Notes: a model not told the origin generated them from the sequence alone. 64,000 bases of DNA from Ascidia mentula (GCA_947561715.1 OX387200.1:1862501-1926500); one strand, 5' to 3'; positions 40,001 through 53,541 are shown, numbered from the stretch's first letter. Translations and numbers: made by a program.

Positions 40001-43000
40001 AAATCTTCGTGCTTTCTGTCGCCGTGAAACACGTGAATTGGTCGGATTATGAAAACGTGACATATTGACTAATTATAAATTAATCAAAACATGTCTTTGT
40101 TGTACTTTATACTTTAGCTTTACGGAGAAACTTTTGAGTTGAATCAACATGACCAACAAAACGGTACAGTGTTCATCGACTCCACCATTGGAAACCAAAC
40201 AGTTTTTACATTCTCATACTCTGCTGTTTACGGCACCAGTGTTTTTCTCCATTCGCCTGATGGTTCCCGTTATTGCACATCACATGATGGAAATTGTGCG
40301 GGTCTTGCTACGGTGGACGCAAACTTAAAAACAATCATGTTTTCAATAGCTGGCACGGCGACGGTAGGACTTAGGACGAAGTTCTATAACTGTGCAAGGA
40401 CCATAAATAGGGAACATCGTTAAAAAGATTAGTAATAAAAACATTAACGCGGGAATGCGATGCTTGTTCTATACTGTAGTAGTATGTTTTTGCTTCGATT
40501 TGCAAAAATACACAAAACTACTAAATGGCTGATCTACGTTATTATTTTGACCACTATGCTGTATAGTTAACCTCAGTTTAACAACCATTTTTGCGTTCAC
40601 ACTATGTCCAACGGGCAACTTTAACACATGTGGCTTACTATATTAACAGGTTGGGAGCTGGTTGTTTGAGATTAAAACCTCAGACTACACCGACAAAGTA
40701 GACGTGATCGTGACGTCAATGGCTGCAAATAGAGACGTCGTACCCATGATTGTGGAGGCGGCGATGTCTGATAACGATCCTTCAAATCAGGAACCGGTTG
40801 TGGTTTATGCGAAGGTATGAAAAATTCAAGGTCTCCTTCGTTTGTTGGTGTTGAAAAAAATAAATAATAACGGTGTTTTTGTACATAGGTTGCAGTAGGC
40901 TACACACCTATTCTTGGAGCTGATGTCATTGCCACAATTACCTCCCCATCAGGAACAATTTATAACCTCACATTATTGGACAGTGGATCAGGTTAAAACA
41001 GAATAAATGGCGCAAAATACAATTTATATTTTAAAAATATATTTTTTTACATTTTTTAACTTGTGATTTTGAAATGCAGTAGCTAAAATAACGTTCTTAT
41101 TTTCAGCCCCTGACGTACGAAGATTTGATGGAGTTTATTCAAGATATTTTACTGAGTTTTATGAAGTTGGACGCTATTCTATCAAGGTATTGATAACCTA
41201 TTACTTCTGAATTTATTCTTTAAAATGGCTGCAAATTAATGTTTAAACGTTACTATTTCTGTTGACAATATAAGCTATTGAGCCAATGGTAGGGAAATAT
41301 TGAAATGCGAAGCTATGTAGTTACATGGAGAGTTTTCGACAGGTGAAGGTTACAGGTCTTGGGAATCAAACGACAACCACCGGTGGAACTTTTAAATATT
41401 CCACAGCTGCCTACAACCCTGGAACTGTTGAAAGCGACGGTTAGATATAAAAATACCACCACATAAGTAGATTAAACCATAAGGTTCACAGGCTTCGCAG
41501 CCAAGGCATTGCAGCCAAGCTGGATCAGGCACTTTTCCCGACAAGTCGGAGCGAGATCTGAAAAATCAAGCTCCCGGTGAGGTTTGAACTCACGACCCTG
41601 GGCTAACCAGGCCCAACGCTCTACCAACTGAGCTACAGGGGCTCAGTGGCTTCACGGGGTATATTGTGGCAAAGGTACACTGGTGCGCTAGCGCACAACT
41701 TGTCAGGCGACCTTCACATGCGTAGAGGATCTCCACCACCGTAATCAGACAACGCAGAAGTAATGCCATGCTTACGCATAGCAAGGCCCACGATCAGAAT
41801 ATTAGAGCTGTTATCGCCAAATATAGATTAAACCAAGCATGACATTTTTGTAGGCACAATCGTCTTCAATCCCAAGGGTCCAGTTTACAACGGAGATACG
41901 AGTGGAATTGAAACTTCTGAAATCGATCCATTTGCAAGAGTTGTATCGCCTGGAGGCATTTCCTATTCCGGGTTTGTTTTCGTCAAACATATTGTAATTA
42001 ATATTTGCATGGACCCAACAATTCTGCAACTCGTTCGACGACCGTTTAATTGTTATATGGAGCAAATGGCCCACGTGGCTTTAGTGATTACATTTGTTTG
42101 TTAGCACTCCCATGAGTCCCTCTGTCGATACCCTGCCGCCAGGAAAGGTTATTGATCTCCAAGCCGAACAAGTTGACGTCACAGACTTGTCACGTGGTGT
42201 AAGATTGACTTTTTCTGCTCCTGGTGATAATTACGATTCTGGAACAGGTAGGATTTGAGTTCTTTAACAATTAAAAATACACTTATTTTCATAAGTTATC
42301 ACGATGTCTTTATTTAATGAAAAGTTTTTGAAAAGACAAGAATTAATTAGAATGCAATACAAAAAAAAGCCATAATATTGGCGAGCTGCAGTCAGGGTGT
42401 GTATACGCACTGTTTCGACAGTGTGTATACGCACTGTTACATTGCATTGTTTTTTGCCTTTGGCACTATCGGTTACCAAGCAGATCCGTTTGGCCATAGT
42501 GCGTCCCACAGTGGTTCGTCTCTGTTGTTTGGTACTCAGTATAGGGTACCCAACAGATCGACGTTGACCGGACAGGTACCACAAAGTGGTGACTAGTGTA
42601 CCTGCTAGTGTAGAAGCTAGCACAGTGCCACTGCAACAGCAGCACTGATGAGACCTTACAGGTCGAAACAGTGCGTGTACACCCTGTCTGCAGTTCTCTA
42701 ATTAGAATGTATTTAGAAAAATTTAAACATTTTTAAAATTTTTAGCTTCAACCTACGAAATTCGATACAGTTACAACAATGCAAAGGAGTTGATTGACGA
42801 TTTTGACAAATGCTTCCTTGTCAATCCAAGCGCTGTACTGGAAGGTACGGTTTCTGCACCAAACGTGGCAGGAAGTCCAGAAACATTTGTTGCAAATCTT
42901 TCAAATGTGCCTGAACAGTTGAATGCTATAAGGTAGCTTGGAACTTTTAATTTCCTTTAAATTGATGCCAACTTATGCTTTGCCCTATGCCGGAGGATGT

Positions 43001-43907
43001 TCTAAAATCCTGAATCCATGTGTTTTGTTGTGGTTATATGTGATAGCCTTACAACAATATGAATTTGTCAAATTTAGTCACTGGTTGACGAGATAGGTTT
43101 TAATTTATCAGCATGTATAAGAAGGCCAACAAGTAGCAAATGTTTATACATTGCTACAAATGATTTTCCAGTGTTTGGTTCGCTATGCGCGCACATGATG
43201 CTGCTTCACACGTAAGCCCAACCTCCAACGTGGCAATGATGAACGTTTTCATTGTTCCGTATATGAGTGGAACAACTGCTGCTACAACAGATGAACCAAG
43301 TACAAGACCTGATGAATCCACTCCTGTTGGTAGCACAGAAAGCATTATTGTTGTCACTCCCGCCACGGAAAAGTCGGGTATTTATAATGGCCTAACTATA
43401 GCATTCTACTGCAGTTAAATGATTTTTGATTTGTGTTGCAGGGACTGAAAAGGAATTGAAAATTTATCAATTAGTTACCATCATATTGGGAGTTATCTGC
43501 ATTATTCAGGGTAAGAATTAAGCCTGGCACATATGTTAATAATTTTACTTTTACAAAACGTAAATAGTTTCCTTATGTTCTCATTAACATGTTCAATCTT
43601 TATGCATTTATTTAAACCTCAAGCTTTTCTGTCCTGATTATTTAGCTGTCATCCTTGATTGGCAATGTTACAAAGTAACTTTTCACCAACTAAACCACCT
43701 TATTGTTCAGCATGTGCGTTGGTAGCTGCTGCTATAATGCGCAAAAGTTTGCACAAACAGCGGAACAAGTTCCGCGAAATGATGTCGGATAAGATGGAGA
43801 TGAACAATACTCCACCCAAATCCTGGTCAGACAACGATTACCAATCGATCAAAAGACCTGAGATTAAACCTCAGACTGCTTACAGCAATGGTGGATACGG
43901 GAATTGA
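37077..43907 (+). CDS. CLCA-like: Gene 6: full-length CLCA-like protein, B type
   Basis: Twenty exons: 37077-37238, 37298-37432, 37517-37667, 37776-37890, 38157-38331, 38638-38868, 39154-39372, 39429-39542, 39725-39907, 40118-40363, 40650-40814, 40889-40991, 41107-41186, 41343-41439, 41854-41971, 42105-42247, 42746-42932, 43172-43377, 43442-43510, 43711-43907. They encode 1031 residues. Signal peptide [17 protein letters not shown], zinc motif [38 protein letters not shown]. Exon 6 is 27 bases shorter than in gene 7. The tail has SIKRPEIKP and ends GGYGN. Two introns carry insertions absent from gene 7 (41480-41823 and 42355-42698). A poly(A) signal is likely at 44188-44193. Expected to be an active surface or shed metalloprotease by homology. 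Confidence 0.91.
41480..41823 (-). mobile_element. tRNA-derived SINE-like insertion with 12-bp target repeat
   Basis: A 344-base insertion in intron 14 of gene 6 is bounded by identical TAGATTAAACCA at 41468-41479 and 41824-41835. The matching intron of gene 7 is only 60 bases and lacks it. The minus strand contains a tRNA-like segment at 41570-41642. There is no coding capacity. The tRNA-like part is internal, so the copy may be composite. Confidence 0.75.
41570..41642 (-). tRNA. tRNA-Thr(GGU)-like sequence inside the SINE
   Basis: Read on the minus strand this 73-mer folds as a tRNA. The D arm is GCTC/GAGC, and the anticodon stem TGGGC/GCCCA surrounds loop CTGGTTA (anticodon GGT). The T stem GTGAG/CTCAC surrounds TTCAAAC, and the acceptor stem has one mismatch and one wobble. 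A-box (TAGCTCAGTTGG) and B-box (GTTCAAACCTC) promoter elements are present. Lying inside a flanked insertion, it is more likely a SINE promoter than a working tRNA gene. Confidence 0.45.
42355..42698. mobile_element. Inverted-end element with 11-bp target repeat (most complete copy)
   Basis: It is bounded by TAATTAGAATG at 42344-42354 and 42699-42709. The ends carry GAGCTGCAGTCAGGGTGT...CGCACTGTTTCGAC on the left and its near reverse complement at 42662-42698. The body matches the gene 1 copy at 5296-5525 in opposite orientation. It is non-coding and sits in intron 16 of gene 6; I see no such insertion in the corresponding gene 7 intron. The family type is unsure: a MITE-like DNA element fits the inverted ends and long target repeat. 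Confidence 0.75.
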
Positions 43908-45619
43908 TAAGAGGTTGGGAAGCGTCAATATCTACACAACCCCATCAATTTGTCAACAAGGAAGTTCACTTAATTACATAATATGTTCATTTGTTATTAG
44001 TCGTGAATACCATGTCCGTGCTTTTGTGGTTGATCAACTGCTTTCATGTTGATTATTTCAGCTTTTTGTAGAAAGTGTATTTGAATTTTTTCTATGGATG
44101 ACGCTTCTGTAACCCGTTCCCATAAGTTTATTGTGGTTGCTGATGATTTTTCGCACTTCTCATTCATTTCTTTTGTCGATGGTTGAGAATAAATGAAAGT
44201 AAATGTGATCTACGTCAAACCGTGTGAAATACGTCACTATGGACATATGTTAGGATTGTGTTACTGTGCTAAGACACTGCTTTTATCTTCGCTTTGTTTT
44301 TGCATTACCGAACATGTCTGTTATTAAAATACATTTATAAAACATAAAAACTAACATCAAAACATCGGGTGGCAGAAATGAAACTTTTTCAGCAGATAAA
44401 AAACACTTTTACAACATCTCCATAATACTTGCGTACTTAAGCATATTTATTACTTTGAAGAAAGGATTTCACCATTCATAAAATGGACCAAATTATACAA
44501 AGCGCAAAGTGGTTTATATTAATAGCACAATGAGAATGCATTAGGTCAGGATTTGCTGATTAGCACTCTCCGTTGCAAACACTTCAGTGGAGTAGTGTAC
44601 ATATACGTTGTACTTATATTTAGCCTGTAGCTGTCCTGAATAAATAACAATACATACCGGAGAGTAAAGTCCATAGCTCGATATAGTAACAAGAAAACAT
44701 TTAGCAAACTTTGCAGCCACTGTGTAACCACACAAAAAGGCCAATTAAAAGATTGCGCAGCGTTCAAACATGTTTTTCCTTTCTTATTCAGTTTTAAAGT
44801 CACGTTTGTCGTCTGTCGGCGCTTTTGTTCATTGAATTTGGAGATTCAACACTATTTGAACACCCGAACGTTGTCAATACAGTGTTTGTGCACGGACCAC
44901 ACCAGTAACGCTTGTCATCGAAGTATATTTGTCTCAAGAAAAAGACAACAGATTTTGACATAGTGCATGTTGCTATAAATAGTCACATTATAATCAGAAT
45001 GGTACTGATATTGCAAACCCAACTACAATATGCTTTTGTGTGAGGGGTCATGCGCTGATTGGAGTTTTTTGAAACTCATGTTAGCGTTGCTCGTAAACAC
45101 ATATATCTTTCGTTCATAATTAACAATTAACGTCATCGCTCGTCAGCAGCAACAAATGCGAGCTTTTGCAACAGCATTGCAAATAATGGAAAGTACCTGG
45201 TTAGCCTTCTACTTGTTCGGCAATGCTTTAAAAGGGAGACCTGGTTTGCAAAGCCTGAAGGTTTTAGCATGCAATCCCAACAACTTGCTCATTAACCTGT
45301 TGAATGGGTGAAAGGCAATTAATAGTCTTGCTGGCAATTTAAGGAAAATATTTTCGTAACTGCAGGAGGTACCGGGATTATATGTGGACGGTTTCACTGC
45401 AGTAAAAATCAGTTCGAGTTTGTGTTGGGAAGGAACAAAAAGGACAACGGGAACACGAGATATTGTTAAATGCTAATTGATAAAATATATATGCATTAGA
45501 TTATTGTGAGTAATATTACCCGCATGTGTACCCATTCAGTAATGATATAAAAACTGACAAAATTTACGGTTCGATATGTTTTGGAATTTGTTAGATTTAT
45601 GGTTAAACGTAAGAGAAAA
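43908..45619. other. Intergenic region between genes 6 and 7
   Basis: It contains AATAAA at 44188 for gene 6 and a diverged copy (45005-45150) of the flank block seen at 25300 and 36520. In this copy the AATAAA reads AATTAA. No gene is recognised. Confidence 0.55.
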
Positions 45620-48600
45620 ATGCAAGGTTTCCGAGATGTTTTGTTCGTTACGATGGGATTCGTGGTCGGGTGTTCGGCACTTTTTAGCACAGTTTCATTT
45701 GATAACAACGCCTACAACGGCATATTGGTGGCAATTAATCCAGGAGTGAAAGAGGAACCAGCAATTATCGAAAGTGTGAAGGTAAAGAATGGTCATTGAA
45801 AGTGTGTAGAAGTTTATCATGGAATAATCTTAAATAATTTAATTGTTGTGCAGGGAATGATAACAAACGCGTCGAACGTTTTGTTCGCGGCTACCCACCA
45901 GCGGGCGTATTTCGGTAAAGTCACAATCCTTGTTCCAAAAACCTGGAACGGAAGTTACGACAAAGCCCAAACACAAAGTTACAGCCTAGTAAAAATTAAA
46001 ATAATAGCAACTAAATTAATATTGTCAACAAGATTTGAGAATGTACTTGGTTTTGTGTTTCGAAAAACTTATAACCCAAAACAAAATAACCCAAAACACC
46101 TTTAGGCGGATGTAATAGTCGCCGATGCAAACCCTGTGTATGGAGATTCCCCTTATACAGTTCAGTATGGCCAATGTGGAATGCCTGGATCTTATATTCA
46201 CTTTACTCCAGATTATCTTACCGACAACACGTTCGTTGATGACTTTGGGCCCCGTGGTAAAAGTTTTTCTGCAAAAACAAATTTAAGCGAAACTGAAAAA
46301 CTACTTTTAGACTGTTTTCTCCGTTGTTGATTAAATAGTGCAAACAATTACATAACTATATTAAAAGGAAAAGCTTTTGTCCACGAGTGGGCGCACTTGC
46401 GATGGGGAGTTTATGATGAAACACCAACCTATGATTATAACCATTTCTATCACGACCGCCAAAGTAACCAACAAGCGACAAGGCAAGTTATTGTTATATC
46501 TAGTACAGTTTGTACACCAAACCAAGTAACTTGCGTGATAAATTGCTGCGTTTCTCAGGCCGATTAGATTCGAAAAATTATGAAAATCACTTTGGCACGA
46601 TACAAGCAGAAAATGTTATTAAAACATTAAATTCAGCTGTTTTATCGCTATATTTTCTAGTGCACGTCTTGGTGTCAACTTATAACAAAAGGGAAATACA
46701 TTTAAAAACGTTTTTCCTTAAAATTACAATCGTGTAAGCCCAAGTCAAAGCATTGATACATTATTGTTATCTATCCAAATATTAGTCCTTTTTGGAAAGC
46801 TGTTCGCGAAGCAAAAGTACAACATCATGGCTGATAACTTTTTGCAGATGTCCCTTGGGGCTGAAGGGTCAGAACTTTTACTTTCCAACGGATGATCCGA
46901 ATAATCACAGACTTTGCAGAGATGATCCAAATACTGGTTTACCTGAAGATGGTTGCGTATTTGTTCCATACTCTGAAACACCCGTCAACGCTTCTCTAAT
47001 GTCACACCAGTTTATAGAAGAGGTTTGAAACTAATAATGAGACGAAACTTCTCACTTCTAAACAGATGGTGTTTGGTTTACTGCTAATGCCCTATTTATA
47101 AACTACGTTTTGCCATGTTCAAGTATTGGGGTGAACGAAGGTATTGGGTTGAACGAAGGCAGATCTTCAGCGACGAAATGTTAGCTGAAACTTACTGAGA
47201 ATAATACAATATCCACTCATAGACAATTGTACTGTCTTGGCTTACCGCAAGTTTTATTTGGTTCACTAGTAATGCTTGTGGTGATCATATTCGTAGAATC
47301 GTGTTGCAGGAATCCTAGTAAGCTTAATCATAGTAAAGACGCTGTTAGTTGGTGTACGCTATATTCAGACTAAATATCGTAAGTAAATGCCTTACAGATC
47401 GTAGAGTTTTGTGACGACCAAGTTGAAGCCAACCCGCAAGTAATTAACCATCACAACACTGAAGCTCCGAACGAACAGAACAGATTATGCGACTTGAGAA
47501 GTGTTTGGAGTGTAATCAGATCGTCAGTTGATTTCAACAACAACAACTTTCCAAATAGCAACATTGTTGATGTTACACCGTCATTTCAAGTGCTAAAAGC
47601 AAAAACTTTCGAGAAGTTTGTGTTGGTCTTGGACGTTTCTGGAAGCATGAACGGGGTACGAAAACTTTGCAGAATTTAAAAGAAAATAACATTTTCTGTA
47701 AAAAGAATAAAAAATCATAATTTTACTATGTTGCATTAAAATAGGACTTGATCTCAATGTGTAGGAAAGACTGGAAGACATGCAGAAAGCCGCAAGTTTG
47801 TTTGTTGATAAATTTTTACCGAATGGAACCAAAGTCGGAATTGTTCAGTTTAATACTTATTCCAATATTCTCCATGATTTGGATTTTGTCGACGAAATTA
47901 GACAATACCTTGTTGATATTATTACAAACCTTGTAGCTGGCGGATCTACCTGCATTGGTTGCGGGATTTCAGACGGTCTCATCGTAAGAATGTTCTGCTT
48001 TCAATTTCCAGATATATTGGTAACATTTTATTTTATCAGGTTCTCGAACAGGATAGCCAATCCGCAGCTGGAGGACATTTATTGGTTTTATCTGACGGGG
48101 GTGAAAATGCACCACCATTTGTAACCGATATAACGGACGATGTACTCAGTAAGGTATAATAATAATATGTTAAATCATAAAGCTTTTAGTAGAAATAGAT
48201 AACAAACTTGCCCATGCTACGCCAGGCTTAGTGATTTATTTTTTGAAGGATGGACAATTATAAAAAAATACCGCGGATAAAATAGTACATAATCACTTAG
48301 TTGGCTTAAAATTATGTTTGCATATATGTTCTAAAACAAAACAAACTCACAGGGAGCAATAGTGGATTCGATATTTTTTGGAATTTCGACTGCAAATCAA
48401 GCCTTGCAGAAGTTAACGGAAGAATCGCAAGGAGTTTGGTTTTTCAATGATGACTTAGACAGTGGAGCCTTGCTGGAAACTTTTAAGGAGCTTGCTTATC
48501 TACAGGATGGTGACGTGTACAAAGAAGTGTTCCAGGTATCACTACTTAACTTACTCAACCTCCGCATTTTAAGCGTATAAAGCATGTGGTAAATGTTGAA

Positions 48601-51600
48601 CTCCTCTTGTGCAACTAGTAGGAGATGCCGTTATCATGAAATATTGGCACGATACAATGTAATCAAAACATGTCTTTGTTTGTACTTTATTCTAGCTTTA
48701 CGGAGAAACTTTTGAGTTGAATCAATATGACCAAAAAAACGGAACAGTGTTCATCGACTCAACCATTGGAAACCAAACAGTTTTTACTTTCTCATACTCT
48801 GCTGTTAAAGGCACCAGTGTTGTTCTCCATTCGCCTGATGGTTCCCGTTATTGCACATCAGATGATGGAAATTGTGCGGGTCTTGCTACGGTGGACACAA
48901 ACCTAAAAACATTCATGTTTTCAATAGCTGGCACAGCGACGGTAGGACTACTTACACTTTGTGAGATTTGAATTATACATGTACCTAATCTGTTGGTTTC
49001 AAGTTATACAACCATACAAGAGATACTAGTACGGAAGAAAGAAAAATTAACGAATGAATACAATTCGTAGTTTTTTTTCTTTGATTTGCAAATAAATAAG
49101 CAATGATGCAAAATGAGTAATAACCTGATAATTTTTTCACTACGCTGTATATGTCGTCTACTTGATCAACAGGTTGGGAGCTGGTTGTTTGAGATTCAAA
49201 CCTCAGACTACACCGACAAAGTAGACGTGATCGTGACGTCAATGGCAGCAAATAGAGACATCGTACCCATGATTGTGGAGGCGGCGATGTCTGATAACGA
49301 TCTTTCAAATCAGGAACCGGTTGTGGTTTATGCAAAGGTATAAAAACGCCCGAATTTCTTTCGTTTGTTAGTGTTGAGCAAATGGAAATATTCAATATGT
49401 TTTTGTACATAGGTTGCAGTAGGCTATACACCCATTCTTGGAGCTGATGTCATTGCGACAATTACCTCCCCATCATCTACATCTTATACCCTCACACTAT
49501 TGGACAGTGGATCAGGTAACAACACAATAAATGAAGATTGGCGCAAACTATAATTTATATTTTGCTTGTTATTTTTTTATAACCTGTGGTATTGAGTAAC
49601 AATTGCTAGAATAACATTCTTGTTATCAGCCCCTGACGTACGAAGATTTGATGGAGTTTATTCAAGATATTTTACTGAGTTTTATGAAGTTGGACGCTAT
49701 TCTATTAAGGTATTGATAACTTTATCACAAATCATCCTTAAATAATAAAATTTATAAAGGCAATGATAAGGAATGTTTGAAATGTTAAGCTTCGTAGTTA
49801 CATAGAGATTATTGCGACAGGTGAAGGTTACAGGTCTTGGAAATCAAACGTCAACCACCGGTGGAACTTTTAAATTTTCCTCAGCTGCCTACAACCCTGG
49901 AACTGTTGAAAGCAACGGTTAGATTTGAAAATTTTACCACAAAACTAGGCACACCTATAAACTTGACATTCTTGCAGGCACAATCGTCTTAAATCCCAAG
50001 GGTCCAGTTTACAACGGAGATACGAGTGGAATTGAAACTTCCGAACTCGATCCATTTGCAAGAGTTGTATCGCCTGGAGGCATTTCCTATTCCGGGTTTG
50101 TTTTCGCCAAGCATGTCAAAATTGACATTTATATGAACTAAATGACTCGAAATTCTGTAAATCAAAATATTATTTAATTGCTATATGCTACCAATGGCCC
50201 ACGTGGCTTTAGTGATTACATTTGTTTGTTAGCACTCCCATGAGTCCCTCTGTCGATACCATGCCGCCGGGAAAAGTTATTGATCTTCAAGCCGAACAAG
50301 TTGACGTCACAGACTTGTCACGTGGTGTAAGATTGACTTTTTCTGCCCCTGGTGATAATTACGATTCTGGAACAGGTGGGATTTGAGTTTGCGTTTGTTT
50401 TTAATTACCCTTCACGTCAATTAAATATGCAATGAAATAAAATGCCTTCTTCATTTGTACATTCTTTCAAAATTTATTGATGGTTTTTACAATGTTACAA
50501 AGTGGACCTTTTTTGAATTGATAGAAAAAACAAAGCAACTGACATCACACCCATGCTGCCTATTTTATTTTCCTTTTTTTCGTTTTTTAGCTTCAACCTA
50601 CGAAATTCGATACACTTACAACAATTCAAAGGAGTTAATAGACAACTTTGTCATATGTTTGCTTGTCAATGAAAGTGCTGTATTAGAAGGAACTGTTTCC
50701 GCACCAAAAGTGGCAGGAAGTCAAGAAACAGTTGTTGCAAATCTTTCGAATGTACCCGAAGAGTTGGATGCTATAAGGTAGCTTGGACCTATTAATTCCA
50801 ACTTATGCTCTATTGTTTGGCGGAGCATACACTAGTAGTTAAATTAGACTGCCTTGCAACATTATGAGTTTAATTTTTTTGCATTTTAATGTATGCAGAA
50901 ACTATGTTTAGTCACTGGTTAATAGGTTGAACTGTTTTATGTAACATACGCGGTTGCAGTACACAAAGGGAAGAGGCCGACAAGTAGCAAATGTTTATAC
51001 ATTGCTACAATTGATTTTCCAGTGTTTGGTTCGCCATGCGCGCACATGATGCTGCTTCACACGTAAGCCCAACCTCTAACGTGGCAATGATGAACGTTTT
51101 CATTGTTCCGTACATAAGTGAAACAACTGCTGCCACAACCGATGAACCAAGTTCAACCGCTGATGTTTCTACAAACGGTGATACAAGTACTACAACTACC
51201 GAATGCAAACCTGATGTTAGCACAGCAAATAATGTTGTTGTCACACCCGCGTCATACTCGGGTATGTATTGGCTTAACTAAAGCGTCCTACTGCAGTGCA
51301 ATTGTTCTCAACTAATTTCATTTCTGTTGAAGAGGTTGAAAAGCAATTGCAGACTTTCCAACTGGTCACAATCGTTTTGGTAGTTATCTGTTCCGTGCAA
51401 GGTAAGTTCCATAAAACTAGATTTGACGATTTCTTATTGGTAACTACAGCAAACTATAACTTGTTAGTGCTAAAACATATTTTTTTCCAGCTTGTGCTTT
51501 GGTAGCAGCTGTCATAATGCGACGAAAATTGCAAACGCAATACAAGGTTTACAAGAAATCGAACGATATGGAGATGAATAGCTCGCCTAAAACATCTGTG

Positions 51601-51675
51601 GTTGAGAACCATTATCGCATATCTTCTATATCAGGGGATAAATCTGCACACAGCAATGGTGGCTACGAAAATTAA
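45620..51675 (+). CDS. CLCA-like: Gene 7: full-length CLCA-like protein, B type with gene-1-like exons 5-6
   Basis: Twenty exons: 45620-45781, 45854-45988, 46106-46256, 46378-46492, 46848-47022, 47398-47655, 47765-47983, 48040-48153, 48353-48535, 48696-48941, 49173-49337, 49413-49515, 49630-49709, 49821-49917, 49978-50095, 50233-50375, 50591-50777, 51023-51261, 51333-51401, 51491-51675. They encode 1047 residues. The ATG at 45620 is chosen because it matches gene 6; an in-frame ATG at 45581 adds 13 basic residues before the signal peptide. Zinc motif [38 protein letters not shown]. Intron 4 starts GCAAGT (GC-AG). Exon 5 and most of exon 6 follow gene 1, not gene 6. The tail lacks the FKRPE motif (HYRISSISG) but ends GGYEN. 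AATAAA at 51950-51955. Confidence 0.91.
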
Positions 51676-53541
51676 TGTTTTTGTGATATTAGATCATCAA
51701 AAATGCTGTTTTTTTATTGTTTTAATTTTTCTGTATGAGTCTTCAATTACAAAATCCTAGTGGCAATGTGACTGATTATATATATATATATATGCGTGTT
51801 TTTCATGTTGATTGCTTTAACTTTTTGCGCTGCAATTGATGAATGTCTTTATTGTGATGCTCTTAAATGCAATAACTATGTGCTTAATTTCGTCAGTGTT
51901 ATCAATGTTCATATCAGTTTGTTTCTGTGGGTGAACGAATTTTAATTGTAATAAATATAAAATAAAATGAGAAGTTTTTGCCAGTATCCAGTCAAATGCG
52001 ATAACATGCAATTTATGTCAAAAAACTTTAGTTGCTTACATTATTCCACGTAATGGCGCTGCTGTGTGATATGATGTTGTAGTTGATGAACAAAAACCTG
52101 ATCTGGATCGTCGTCTGGATATCCTGGGTTCGAATCCCTGTGTGGTAAAAAAGGGTTGTCTGACTCTCCTAAACGTATTGAGTAATTAAAACCATTAGCG
52201 TTCGTTACTTTTGTTAATGTTCCTTGTAACGTAATTTTACGTTACATAACAATGTGCATTTATGGAAGTAGGTTGCATGGCCAGTATGTCATTGTTCGGA
52301 ATTTCTCATCATTGGGTTGGGTAAAGTCATAAGTAGGGTTGTCTTGCCAGACGTGTTCATTTCAAACTGTAGCGTTAGCAACGGTTGTGTATTCACGTGA
52401 TTTGTGTCCTATGTGTCCTTTCCAACTGTTTCTCAACTGTTTTGGTTTATGAGTGTGCGTGGTTTGCAGTGTGAGTGAGTTAGTGGTTACTATTTTGTGA
52501 TTCGGTTTTGTTCAATTCTGTCTGGACGTTTGGGCGTAAATTCACTCAGTTTGGCGTTGGTATAATTGCGCATGTTAATTTCGTGTCCAAAATTGTTCGT
52601 GGTAAATAAATATTGGTGTAGTGTTTGCATCGAGAGTTAATTAAGTCAGGTTAGGAAAACACAACAATTAGAACTCACGTGCGATCTAATGTCAAATGCG
52701 CTAATCAAATAGGATTTCCATCGATCATAAATAATATTGTTAATAACCGATTCGAGACTCATATTTGACATAATAGGTCGCAACATTCCTGTAAACAAAA
52801 ATGTTTGCCGATGTAAAAAGTATTCCTCTATCCACATTCTGGAGTGGAAAAGTGGACCCAGCAATTTCAAAACACCGCAAATTTGGGCAATGCGATCCCT
52901 TTTAAGTTTATTGAAAACAGTTGCTGAGTGGAAAATTCAGTTGTAAGAGTTTAAACAAATTTACCATACCCTACCAAAAGAGCTGTATTTTGTTTTTACA
53001 CTGCTTACAAACACTACGGCGGTGCAAATTATGCAGCGTACTTCTCCTTGTACTACATGTTTTAAATTACAAGTTGACTTTATGTCTGGTAAAAATACAA
53101 ATGTTTCGACTTTTCAGTGCCATGACTAAAGATAACAAAAACAAGAGTTGACATAACGTCGTTAAATCGTAACTATCTGATGGAATTCGTGACGCCACTC
53201 CGAGTTACTAGAAAATAACGTCATGCCGTTGCGTAAAGTTAATTATTAGCGATACTTCACTGGGGTGTGGCTGGTTGAGCTTTGATTTCATTTCAAGTAC
53301 AATGTTGCATCAGAAGAACAAGGATGGAAGTACAAACTACCGAGCAATTTAATTAAAGCTGGTATATATTACAGCGGTACAGATAAAAAAAAGGTAGACG
53401 TAATTATAAATTAATATATAATTCATCATCACTCTCCAAATGAATTTAGCCATTCGAAAGAGGAAAAGTAATACGAATTCCATTTTATATTTTAAATTCA
53501 AACTTCTTAAAATTTGCAGTACAGTTGGTGAAAGTTTTACA
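51676..53541. other. Intergenic region between genes 7 and 8
   Basis: It contains poly(A) signals near 51950, a lone B-box-like GGTTCGAATCC at 52127-52137 without a matching tRNA fold, and a strong acceptor-like TTTGCAG ending at 53519, 22 bases before the gene 8 ATG. No gene is seen. Confidence 0.55.

Noticed and set aside
42264-42623. 119-codon minus-strand frame in gene 6 intron 16
   Set aside because: It lies in the inserted repeat element, and the other copies of the element do not keep the frame.
52127-52137. tRNA B-box in the spacer between genes 7 and 8
   Set aside because: No A-box or cloverleaf can be formed around it; at best a worn SINE fragment.
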